50,629 nt of DNA from Kribbella sindirgiensis (GTDB lineage Bacteria > Actinomycetota > Actinomycetes > Propionibacteriales > Kribbellaceae): positions 1 through 50,629 of the forward strand of contig NZ_SJKA01000033.1 of assembly GCF_004331435.1 (NCBI RefSeq). The letters run 5' to 3'. The notes under the pieces are model-generated. The model was not told where the DNA came from. It was given only the letters and a program-made list of their open reading frames with translations, and did not search any database. The translations under genes and the position numbers were made by a program. Numbering within the stretch: position 1 is the stretch's first letter; each line of letters opens with the position of its first letter. Shown here one piece after another: positions 24,961 to 32,374 of this stretch.

Positions 24961-26019
24961 GTGGCGGGAGTGAGTCTCGGGAGCCGTCCGACGGTGAAGG
25001 ACGTCGCAGCGGCCGCGGGCGTGAGCGCCACGACGGTTTCGCGGGTGCTCGCCGGGAACTATCCGGTCAGCGCCTCGACCCGCAAGCGGGTGCTGCGAGC
25101 CGTGCAGGACCTCGACTACGTGATCAACGCGCAGGCCCGCGCCCTGGTCGGCGGCACGACGCGGACCGTCGCGTTCATCGTCCGCGACCTCGTCGGTCCG
25201 CTGTTCGCCTACATCGGGCAGGGCGTCGAGCAGCAGGCGACCGCCGAGGGCCGGGTGTGTCTGGTCTGCACCCATCACGGTGACGCCGATCGCGAGCTCG
25301 AACTGATCGAGCTGATGCGCGAGCAACAGGCCGAAGCGGTGGTACTGGTCGGAGGCGGCCTGCGGACGCCGGAACACGTCGAGCGGATGGCGCAGATCGC
25401 CCGGTCCCTGGAGCGCGTCGGCTCGCGCCTGGTGCTCTGCGGGCGCCCGCCGATCGGCCCGGACGCACCGGCCACCGTCGTCGAGTACGACAACGAGGGC
25501 GGCGCGTTCGCGGTGGCGAACTACCTGCTCTCGCTCGGCCATCGCCGGATCGCGTTCGTCGGTGCGGCCGAGCCGGAGCACACCACGACCAGCGCCCGCT
25601 TCGACGGGTTCACCCGAGGCCACGCGGCACACGGCCTGACCGTCGATCCCGCGCTTGTTGCCGGCGGCACCTTCGATCGCGAGTCGGGCTACCGGCAGAC
25701 CAAAGCCTTGCTGGCCCGCGACACCGGGATGACCGCCGTCGTCGGCATCACGGATATCGTCGCGAGCGGTGTCCTCGCCGCGCTCCATGAGGCCGGGCTC
25801 CGCGTGCCCGAGGACGTCTCGGTCGCCGGGTACGACGACATTCCGCTCAGCGCCGACCTCAACCCGGCGCTGACCACGGTGCACATCCCGCACGAAGAGC
25901 TCGGGCGTTCCGCCGTACGGCTCGCGCTGCATCGGGACGACTACGCGCAGGACCAGCATCTGATGCTCGGTACGCATGTGGTGATCAGAAAGTCGACCGC
26001 TCCGCCCAGGGAGGGATAG
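24961..26019 (+). CDS. LacI-family transcriptional regulator (first of tandem pair)
   Basis: A 352-aa regulator. The N-terminal HTH is PTVKDVAAAAGVSATTVSRVL with hinge helix YVINAQARALVGG, and the periplasmic-binding-protein-like sensor domain starts at TRTVAFIVRDL and ends with GTHVVIRKST. GTG 24961 follows GAGGGG. It overlaps the next LacI gene by one base (stop TAG, start GTG at 26019). It shares the same architecture and many motifs with its neighbour (VSRVLAGNYPVS, VLCGRPP, EYDNE), so the pair arose by tandem duplication. Probable repressor at TAGNNAACGTTNNCTA. Confidence 0.9.
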   Translation: MAGVSLGSRPTVKDVAAAAGVSATTVSRVLAGNYPVSASTRKRVLRAVQDLDYVINAQARALVGGTTRTVAFIVRDLVGPLFAYIGQGVEQQATAEGRVCLVCTHHGDADRELELIELMREQQAEAVVLVGGGLRTPEHVERMAQIARSLERVGSRLVLCGRPPIGPDAPATVVEYDNEGGAFAVANYLLSLGHRRIAFVGAAEPEHTTTSARFDGFTRGHAAHGLTVDPALVAGGTFDRESGYRQTKALLARDTGMTAVVGITDIVASGVLAALHEAGLRVPEDVSVAGYDDIPLSADLNPALTTVHIPHEELGRSAVRLALHRDDYAQDQHLMLGTHVVIRKSTAPPREG

Positions 26020-27083
26020 TGGCCGGACGGCGCAAGTCCTCGAGCTCACCCACCTTGGCCGATGTCGCCGCACACGCCGGGGTGTCGCCCGCGACCGTCT
26101 CGCGCGTTCTGGCCGGCAACTACCCGGTGTCCCGGTCGGCGAACCAGCGCGTCCAGCGATCGATCCGCGAGCTCAACTACTCCGCGAACACGCACGCCCG
26201 CGCCCTGGCCGGAGTGCAGACGAAGACGATCGCGTTCATCCTGGCCGATGTCCGCGGCCAGTCGTTCGCCGACGCCGCGCACGGCGTCGAGCAGGAAGCG
26301 TCGCGCCGTGGATGGCTCAGCCTGATCGGCACGACCCAGGGCGATTCGGAGCGCGAGCTCGCCCTGGTGCAACTGATGCGCGAGCAGCGCGCCGGCGCGG
26401 TGATCCTGATCGGTGGTGTCACCAACGAAGCAGCCGATTACCGCGCGAAGATGACCGACCTGGCCCGCTCGCTGCACTCCGCGGGTTCACTGCTGGTGTT
26501 GTGCGGACGGCCTCCGCTCGGCGACGACGTCCCCACCGCCGTCATCGAGTACGACAACGAGCAGGGCGCCTACGCGATGACGAGCCACCTGTTGTCACAG
26601 GGTCATCGCCGGACGCTCTTCCTTGCCGGTCCCGAGCGTCAGAGCACCAGCATGCAGCGGTTGGCCGGGCATCGACGAGCGCTCCACGACTTCGGCGTAC
26701 CGGACGCGCCGGAACTGGTCGAGCACGGCGTCTTCACCCGTGCCTCCGGCTATCAGCTGACGAAGAACCGCCTGGCCGCCGGACAGGACTTCACCGCGGT
26801 GTTCGCCGCGACCGACGTCGTGGCCGCGGGCGTGTACGCCGCTGCCGCCGAGTTCGACCTGAGAGTCCCCGAGGACCTCTCAGTGGTCGGCTACGACGAC
26901 GTCGAACTGGCCCAGGATCTCCGCCCCAGACTGACGTCGGTCCACGTCCCGTACGAGGAACTGGGCCGAGCGGCGGCGAAGATCGCGCTGGACTCCCAGC
27001 ATCAGCAACTCGACTGGACCGGAGCCCACCGCCTCTTCACCACCCACGTCGTGGTCCGGAACTCGGTCAGCCGACGCGGCTGA
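26019..27083 (+). CDS. LacI-family transcriptional regulator (second of tandem pair)
   Basis: A 354-aa paralogue of the preceding protein with HTH PTLADVAAHAGVSPATVSRVL, hinge YSANTHARALAG and full sensor domain ending TTHVVVRNSVSRRG. The recognition helix is similar to its twin, so the two may bind the same or overlapping operators and respond to different ligands, or form heterodimers. It is translationally coupled by the one-base overlap. The 3' end overlaps the convergent truncated LacI gene by 17 bases. Confidence 0.9.
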   Translation: MAGRRKSSSSPTLADVAAHAGVSPATVSRVLAGNYPVSRSANQRVQRSIRELNYSANTHARALAGVQTKTIAFILADVRGQSFADAAHGVEQEASRRGWLSLIGTTQGDSERELALVQLMREQRAGAVILIGGVTNEAADYRAKMTDLARSLHSAGSLLVLCGRPPLGDDVPTAVIEYDNEQGAYAMTSHLLSQGHRRTLFLAGPERQSTSMQRLAGHRRALHDFGVPDAPELVEHGVFTRASGYQLTKNRLAAGQDFTAVFAATDVVAAGVYAAAAEFDLRVPEDLSVVGYDDVELAQDLRPRLTSVHVPYEELGRAAAKIALDSQHQQLDWTGAHRLFTTHVVVRNSVSRRG

Positions 27084-27597
27084 CCACGGGCGCCAGGTAC
27101 GGCGTACCGTCGACAACCGCTGCCAGCGTCTCCGAGGCCGATGAGCCGGGATCGACGGCCACACAGGGGATGTCGTAGGCGGCGAGGTACGCCCGCTGGG
27201 TGTCGGTGAACTCGACATCGAGGCCGATCACGCCGCGCGTACCGCGGGCGAACAGCCGTTCCAGCCAGAGCCGGGGCACCGGCTCTCCCCCGTTCACTGT
27301 GGTGACGACGAGCGCCAGCCCCGGCCCGCGGGCAGCATCGGCCAGGCCGGCCAGTACGTCGCCGGCCCAGCCGCTGCTCTGACTGGCGACCACCACGTCG
27401 ACCAGCTCGGACTCCTCGCGACGGTTGCCCGCGGCATCGGAGTCCAGTGGGTACCCGGCGCGACGCAGTACCTCACGGACCCGGGTCCTGGTGGCCGGCG
27501 CGACATCGGGGTACGCGCGCAAGACCTTCGAGACGGTCGAGATCGACACGCCGGCCTCGCGCGCGACCACCGCGAGCTTCCTCCGTGGGGCGGACAT
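27067..27597 (-). pseudogene. LacI-family regulator truncated in the sensor domain
   Basis: ATG 27597 gives an intact HTH (LAVVAREAGVSISTVSKVL) and the first half of the sensor domain, but the protein ends at 176 aa (normally about 340) in ...AAVVDGTPYLAPVVSRVG, where the frame runs into the tail of the convergent LacI gene. It lies 12 bases after the solute-binding protein stop and so is the last gene of the transporter operon. A DNA-binding fragment without a complete effector domain may be inactive or a constitutive competitor. Confidence 0.7.
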
Positions 27598-27608
27598 CGA
27601 AGACGGCC

Positions 27609-29168
27609 TCACTGGCCCTTGAGATATGCGTTCGCCTGCTTCTCCATCTCCGCCTGCAAGTCGGCGAGACCGGCCTTGTCCACCGCCTTCTTGAGGTTGT
27701 CGAGCCCCTTGTCGACGTCGACCGCCCCGATCCACAGCGGATTGCCGTACTGCGTCATCGCCGCGTTGACCTGGCTGTCCTGACGTTTCACCGGTGTCAC
27801 GTCCGGCACGAACGACGCGTACGGGTCCAGCGTGAAGTTGTCGTACTTCTGCGCCCAGTCGAACCACGCCTCCTCGGTCGGCGTGATGCCCTTGATCTTG
27901 AGCTCGAGCTTCTGCCGCCAGCACAGCGCGTACCCCGGGAAGCTGTACTGCGACAGCTGCTCGAACTTGTCCGTGCCCACCGGCTTCCAGTCAGTGCCCT
28001 CGACGCCGTAGCTGAGCAGGTCGTGGTTCTCCTTGATCGAGACCCAGTCCTCCAGCTGCATCGCCCGCTCGTTGCTGCGGCCCTTGACGTTGAGTACGAC
28101 GAAGTTGTCGGCCTGGAACGTCTGGTTGGGCTTCGCGTCCTTGCCGCCACGCAGCGGTACGACGTTGGCGATCTGCGCGGTCGGAACGGCCTTCCGCAAC
28201 GGCGTCAGCGCCTGCGACGACAAGCCGTCCGTCATCGCCCACCGGGTGGCGATCCGGCCCGACTCGAACTGGGAGCCGATCGTGCTCGAGTCCACGTTCA
28301 GCGCATCCTTGTTGATGATGCCGTCGAGGTAGTACTTGCGGACCTTACGGAGCGCGTCGAGGACGCCCGGAGCCTCCCAGAACGGGATCGGCTTCGCGGA
28401 TCCGGTGCTCTTCCCGTCCTGCGCCAGGTAGAACGGGAGCGAACCGCCGCTGAACGTCTGCACGCTGACGTGCGGGTTCTCCCAGTCGTGCTGGTTCAGC
28501 CAGCCGACCGGCGCGAAGGCCACGAGGAGATCCGGCATGTTCGACGAGATTCCGATCGGGGTGAGCTTCTCCTTCTGCTTGACGTCGTACCAGAACTTCT
28601 CCAGCTGGTCGAACGTCGAGATCTCCCCGATGCCGAGCTTGTCGGCCAGGTCCTGGCGGACCGTGAAGTGGTGGAACCGTGCGGCGGAGTTCACCTGCGG
28701 GATCCCGTACAGCTTGCCGGACCACTTGTTCTGCTCGAGCAGCTGCGGGTCCAGGGTCTTGCTCAGGTTCGGGTACTTGCTGATCAGGCCGTCGACGGGG
28801 ACGAGCGACTTGCTGGCGACGAGCTGGATCATGTTCAGCCAGCGGGCCTGCAGCGCGGTGTCGAAGTTCTCGCCGGCGGTGAACTTGAGCAGCGACTGCT
28901 GCTGGTAGTTGGACCAGGCGACGAACTGCGGAGCGATGGTGAAGCCGAGGTCGTTCTTGAGCTTCTCGTTGACCTTGGCAAGGATCGCGTCCCAGCCGGT
29001 CGGTGCGTCACCGGGCAGCAGCAGGGTGAGGGTGTCTGCGGCCTTGCCGGAGTTCGACGACGACGAGTCTCCGCAGCCGCTCAGTCCGAGCATGGCTGCG
29101 AGTGACAGGCCGCCGCCGGCGGCCAGGAAGCCGCGCCTGCTGAGGCCGGCGGGGGATGTGGCGGGCAC
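27609..29168 (-). CDS. ABC transporter solute-binding lipoprotein (CUT1, oligosaccharide type)
   Basis: A 519-aa protein with a Tat-like N-terminus (SRRGFLAAGGG) and lipobox LSGC for lipid anchoring near residue 32, then a long type of extracellular binding protein with a DUF3502-like C-terminus. The length (over 500 aa) and the LplA/LipO-like look suit an oligosaccharide or polysaccharide-fragment binder. The two permeases lie upstream on the same strand. No ATPase gene is nearby; actinobacterial CUT1 systems often share one MsiK-type ATPase. Confidence 0.88.
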   Translation of the reverse strand: MPATSPAGLSRRGFLAAGGGLSLAAMLGLSGCGDSSSSNSGKAADTLTLLLPGDAPTGWDAILAKVNEKLKNDLGFTIAPQFVAWSNYQQQSLLKFTAGENFDTALQARWLNMIQLVASKSLVPVDGLISKYPNLSKTLDPQLLEQNKWSGKLYGIPQVNSAARFHHFTVRQDLADKLGIGEISTFDQLEKFWYDVKQKEKLTPIGISSNMPDLLVAFAPVGWLNQHDWENPHVSVQTFSGGSLPFYLAQDGKSTGSAKPIPFWEAPGVLDALRKVRKYYLDGIINKDALNVDSSTIGSQFESGRIATRWAMTDGLSSQALTPLRKAVPTAQIANVVPLRGGKDAKPNQTFQADNFVVLNVKGRSNERAMQLEDWVSIKENHDLLSYGVEGTDWKPVGTDKFEQLSQYSFPGYALCWRQKLELKIKGITPTEEAWFDWAQKYDNFTLDPYASFVPDVTPVKRQDSQVNAAMTQYGNPLWIGAVDVDKGLDNLKKAVDKAGLADLQAEMEKQANAYLKGQ

Positions 29169-29214
29169 AATGCCTCCAGATGTTCCAGGTTCAGATGGCG
29201 TGGTGGGGAGACCG

Positions 29215-30144
29215 TCAGCCTTTGGTGGCTCCCAGGGTGATGCCCTTGACGAAGTAGCGCTGCGCGAACGGGTACGCGAGCAGGATCGGGCCGATGGTGA
29301 CGACCGTGAGGGCGAGCCGGAGCTGGTAGACCGGCGTCGACTGTTCCGCGGCTGTCGGCAGCATCTGCGAGAACGTGACGTTCGAGATCAGGTTCTGCAA
29401 CAGCAGCGGGAGCGGGTACTTGTGGATGTCCGACATGAACAGCAGCGCGGTGAACCACTCGTTCCAGTAGTGGACCGCGTAGAACAGGCCGACGACGGCC
29501 AGGATCGGCTTGGACAGCGGCAGCCCGATCCGGAAGAAGATCTGCATCTCGCCCGCGCCGTCGACCCGGGCCGAGTCGAGGATCTCCTCCGGCAGCTGAC
29601 GGAACGCCGAGACCTGGATGAAGACCAGGAAGGGTGCCACCAGCAACGGCAGGATCACCGCGAAGTAGCTGTTCTGTAGCTTGAGGTACTGGGTGACCAG
29701 CAGGTACAGCGGGACGAGACCGCCGGCGAACAGCATCGGGATGTAGGCGAAGATCGCCAGCGGCCGGCTGACGTAGGGCAGCCGCCGCGCGATCACCCAG
29801 CTCAGGCCGGACGTGATGCTGAGCGCCAGTACCGTACCGACAACGGTGATGAAGATGCTGGCGACGTACGCGCTGACCAGCGTCGGCCCGGTGAAGATCA
29901 GTTTGTACGCCGCTGTTGAGAACGGCTGCGGGATGAGGCTGTAGCCCTTGCCGGCCAGGGTCTGCTCGTCGGTGAACGACCCGGACAGGATCACCCAGAA
30001 CGGGATCAGGCAGATCAGCATGAACAGCGCGACGCCGATGACGCTGACGACGGTGAACGGTTCCCAGCCACCGGTGCGCCGCTTGGCGGCTGTCCGGCCG
30101 GCAGCCTTGGCCAGGCTCGAGGTCGTAGAGGTCGCAGTCGTCAC
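29215..30144 (-). CDS. ABC transporter permease (LplC/MalG type)
   Basis: A 309-aa integral membrane protein with six predicted helices, the first near residues 30-52 (FTVVSVIGVALFMLICLIPFW). The EAA loop for ATPase contact reads ILDSARVDGAGEMQIFFRIG then LPLSKPI. It ends in YFVKGITLGATKG, typical of LplC-type permeases. GTG 30144 overlaps the stop of the partner permease (GTGA 30141-30144). Confidence 0.92.
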   Translation of the reverse strand: MTTATSTTSSLAKAAGRTAAKRRTGGWEPFTVVSVIGVALFMLICLIPFWVILSGSFTDEQTLAGKGYSLIPQPFSTAAYKLIFTGPTLVSAYVASIFITVVGTVLALSITSGLSWVIARRLPYVSRPLAIFAYIPMLFAGGLVPLYLLVTQYLKLQNSYFAVILPLLVAPFLVFIQVSAFRQLPEEILDSARVDGAGEMQIFFRIGLPLSKPILAVVGLFYAVHYWNEWFTALLFMSDIHKYPLPLLLQNLISNVTFSQMLPTAAEQSTPVYQLRLALTVVTIGPILLAYPFAQRYFVKGITLGATKG

Positions 30145-31061
30145 AGCAGACTCGTCTCCTTCGAGTACCGGCGCTGGATCAGCACCGCGGTCGACACCAG
30201 AACGAAACCGACCACCGACTGGAACAGGCCGATCGCCGCGGTGGTGCCGAAGTCACCGATCTGGCGCAGTGACCGGAACACGTAGGTGTCGATCACGTCG
30301 GTGGTCGGGAAGAGCGTGCCGTTGTCGCCGACGATCGCGTAGATCGTGCCGAAGTCTCCGTAGAAGATCCGGCCGACACCGAGCACCAGCAGGACCGCGG
30401 CCGTCGGCTTCAGCAGCGGCAGCGTGATCCGGAGCGCCATCTGCGCGCGGCTCGCCCCGTCGATCTGGCCCGCCTCGTAGACGTCTTCGGGGATCGAGGT
30501 GATCGCGGCCAGGAAGATGACGCTCATGTAGCCGCCCAGCTGCCAGATCTTGACGAAGGTCAGGATCCACGGCCACGGTCCCGGCTCCGTGTACCAGCTG
30601 ACCGTCGGCAGCCCGAAGCCGGCCAGTGCGTCGTTGACGACGCCCCCGTCTCCGGCCGGGCCGGACAGCAGCACCTGCAGCATGATCGCGATGACGACCG
30701 GCGAGACGAAGTACGGGAAGAAGATCGTCGACTGGGCCGCCCGCTTGAAGAAGCGGCCGCGGATCTCGTTCAGCATGATCGCCAGCGTCACGCCGGCGGC
30801 GAGCGTGGCGGCCAGGAACAGCACGTTCAGCACGATCGTGTTGAGCAGGATCCGCTGCGCGTCACCGGAGGCGAAGAAGTAGCGGAAGTTGTCCAGGCCG
30901 TTCCACGGGCTGCCGAACAGGCCCTTGCTGATGTCGAACTCCTTGAACGCCACCACCAGGCCGGCCATCGGCGCGTAGCTGAACACCAGGAAGAAGGCGA
31001 CAGCGGGGACCGCCAGCAATCCCAGCCAGAGGCTGGAACGCACGGAGGTTCGAGTACTCAT
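30141..31061 (-). CDS. ABC transporter permease (LplB/UgpA type)
   Basis: A 306-aa partner permease. ATG 31061 is chosen because AGGAG precedes it by nine bases. The frame is open upstream to 31139, but those codons cover the promoter and operator. The EAA loop is YEAGQIDGASRAQMALRITL, and the protein has about six helices with the C-terminal RRYSKETSLL tail common to LplB-like permeases. First gene of the operon permease, permease, binding protein, truncated LacI. Confidence 0.92.
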   Translation of the reverse strand: MSTRTSVRSSLWLGLLAVPAVAFFLVFSYAPMAGLVVAFKEFDISKGLFGSPWNGLDNFRYFFASGDAQRILLNTIVLNVLFLAATLAAGVTLAIMLNEIRGRFFKRAAQSTIFFPYFVSPVVIAIMLQVLLSGPAGDGGVVNDALAGFGLPTVSWYTEPGPWPWILTFVKIWQLGGYMSVIFLAAITSIPEDVYEAGQIDGASRAQMALRITLPLLKPTAAVLLVLGVGRIFYGDFGTIYAIVGDNGTLFPTTDVIDTYVFRSLRQIGDFGTTAAIGLFQSVVGFVLVSTAVLIQRRYSKETSLL

Positions 31062-31085
31062 GGGAGCGACTCCTTCACCAGGATC

Positions 31086-31101
31086 TAGAAAGCGCTTTCC
31101 A
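31086..31101. promoter_or_regulatory. LacI-type operator before the ABC transporter operon
   Basis: TAGAAAGCGCTTTCCA is palindromic over its central 12 bases (GAAAGCGCTTTC), the classical LacI/GalR-type operator form. It lies between the -10 and the start codon, so a bound repressor would block elongation or initiation. Confidence 0.7.
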
Positions 31102-31110
31102 TCTGCCGTG

Positions 31111-31139
31111 AAGGTAGCGCTGGCTTTCAGACGTGTCAA
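31111..31139 (-). promoter_or_regulatory. Promoter of the ABC transporter operon
   Basis: On the minus strand TTGACA (31139-31134), 17 bases, TACCTT (31116-31111): a near-consensus housekeeping promoter. The LacI-type operator follows about ten bases downstream. Confidence 0.75.
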
Positions 31140-31161
31140 GGCGTGGCAATCGTTGCCTTTT

Positions 31162-31213
31162 TGGATCGGCCCCGTGGATCGGCCCCGTGGATCGGCCCCG
31201 TGGATCGGCGCCA
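31162..31213. repeat. 13-bp tandem repeat, four copies
   Basis: TGGATCGGCCCCG is repeated at 31162, 31175 and 31188, with a diverged fourth copy at 31201. It lies between the stop of the dehydrogenase gene and the promoter of the transporter operon. Not CRISPR: there are no spacers. Confidence 0.9.
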
Positions 31214-31216
31214 GGA

Positions 31217-32218
31217 TCAGGCGGCGCGGTCCAGGTCCGCGATGCCGATCCCGAAGCGGAGCGGCTCACCGGCGACCAGGCGCCCCAGCTCGTCCGCGAC
31301 GCACAGGCCGAGACGCGCGAGCTCGTTGCCGTGCGAGCCGGCGATATGGGGCGTCACGAACGCGTTCGGCAGCTCGAACAGCGGTGATCCGGACGGCAGC
31401 GGTTCGGGCTCCGTGACGTCGAGCACCGCCGTGATCCGCCCGGAGATCAGCTCCGCGGTCAACGCGTCGGTGTCGACCACCTGGCCGCGCGCGGTGTTGA
31501 TCAGCGTCGCGCCGTCGCGGAGCAGCGCGAGCTCCGAACGGCCCAGCATATGCCGGGTTTCCGCGGTCAACGGGGCGTGCACGCTGACGACATCGCTCGT
31601 CCTCAGCAGCGTCCCCAGATCGACGGTCGGTACGTCGAGAGTCCCGGCGTACGGGTCGTACACCTGGACCCGGAACCCGAACGGCCGCAGCAGGTCCAGG
31701 ACCATCCGGCCGATCCGCGAGGCGCCGATCAGCCCGACGGTGCGACCGTTGTTACCGATCTCCGGGTGGATGTAGCCGAGTTCGAAGGTCCGCTCGCGGC
31801 GATAGCGTTCCCGCAGGTCGAAGGCGCCTTTGCCGGCCATCAGGATCGCCCCGAGGGTGAACTCCGCGACCGGTACGGCGTTCGCCGCTGCCGCCGACGA
31901 GACGACGATGCCGCGCTCCCAGACCTCGCGGCTCAGGTGGCCCTTCACGCTACCGGCGGCATGCAGCACCGCGCGCAGCTTCGGCGCCGCGTCCAGGAAC
32001 GCCCGGTCGACGGCTGGGCATCCCCATCCGCTGACCAGAACTTCCACCTCGGCCAGGCGATCCAGGGCGCGGGGATCGTCGAACCGATCGACCGGACCGG
32101 CCGGGTCGACGAGGGCGAACTGCTCCAGCCGCCGGCGGACGTCGGCCGGGAACAGCTGCGGCCAGTGCTCGGGGGACATCGCGACGAGCGCCGGCAGTTT
32201 TTCGGGTACGGGAGGCAT
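31217..32218 (-). CDS. D-isomer-specific 2-hydroxyacid dehydrogenase
   Basis: A 333-aa NAD-dependent dehydrogenase. The nucleotide fold motif is GLIGASRIGRMV (about 163-174), with catalytic Arg in NTARGQVVD, Glu in DVTEPEPLP and His in VTPHIAGSHG. It probably reduces or oxidises a 2-keto/2-hydroxy acid from sugar-acid catabolism. The LacI-type operator copy B lies 15 bases upstream of ATG 32218, linking it to the regulon of the hydrolase and LacI pair. A second enzyme of this family is at 36935. Confidence 0.87.
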   Translation of the reverse strand: MPPVPEKLPALVAMSPEHWPQLFPADVRRRLEQFALVDPAGPVDRFDDPRALDRLAEVEVLVSGWGCPAVDRAFLDAAPKLRAVLHAAGSVKGHLSREVWERGIVVSSAAAANAVPVAEFTLGAILMAGKGAFDLRERYRRERTFELGYIHPEIGNNGRTVGLIGASRIGRMVLDLLRPFGFRVQVYDPYAGTLDVPTVDLGTLLRTSDVVSVHAPLTAETRHMLGRSELALLRDGATLINTARGQVVDTDALTAELISGRITAVLDVTEPEPLPSGSPLFELPNAFVTPHIAGSHGNELARLGLCVADELGRLVAGEPLRFGIGIADLDRAA

Positions 32219-32233
32219 GCCGTCAGGCTGGCA

Positions 32234-32249
32234 TAGAAAACGTTAACTA
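32234..32249. promoter_or_regulatory. LacI-type operator, copy B (TAGNNAACGTTNNCTA)
   Basis: TAGAAAACGTTAACTA is the exact reverse complement of the site at 24889-24904. It sits between the hydroxyacid dehydrogenase and the 1150-aa secreted protein, so one regulator could control both directions. Confidence 0.65.
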
Positions 32250-32257
32250 TCAGCGGA

Positions 32258-32270
32258 TCAAAATTTTCGG
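32258..32270. promoter_or_regulatory. GAAANTTTCG-like element, copy 4
   Basis: TCAAAATTTTCGG, a weaker match to the elements at 13888, 20414 and 24928, nine bases from operator copy B and about 105 bases before the 1150-aa gene. Confidence 0.35.
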
Positions 32271-32297
32271 AGGCGGCCGCGAGCTAGCGGCCGCCTC
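32270..32297. repeat. GC-rich 11-bp hairpin in the leader of the 1150-aa gene
   Basis: GAGGCGGCCGC (32270-32280) and GCGGCCGCCTC (32287-32297) flank a six-base loop. It has no T-tract, so it may affect mRNA stability or translation rather than terminate. Another GGCGGCCGCC palindrome lies at about 32344-32353. Confidence 0.6.
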
Positions 32298-32374
32298 GGT
32301 GCGATGCGAGGCTCCGACCGCTCCCCCGCCTTCCATAAGCACAGGCGGCCGCCACCACACTGGAGAGTGTCCTG

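Noticed and set aside
31146..31166. Intrinsic terminator (GGCAA-TCG-TTGCC-TTTTT) on the plus strand
   Set aside because: No plus-strand gene ends here; both flanking genes are on the minus strand, so its T-run is on the wrong side.
31162..31213. Possible CRISPR array
   Set aside because: The 13-bp units are directly adjacent with no spacers and no cas genes nearby.
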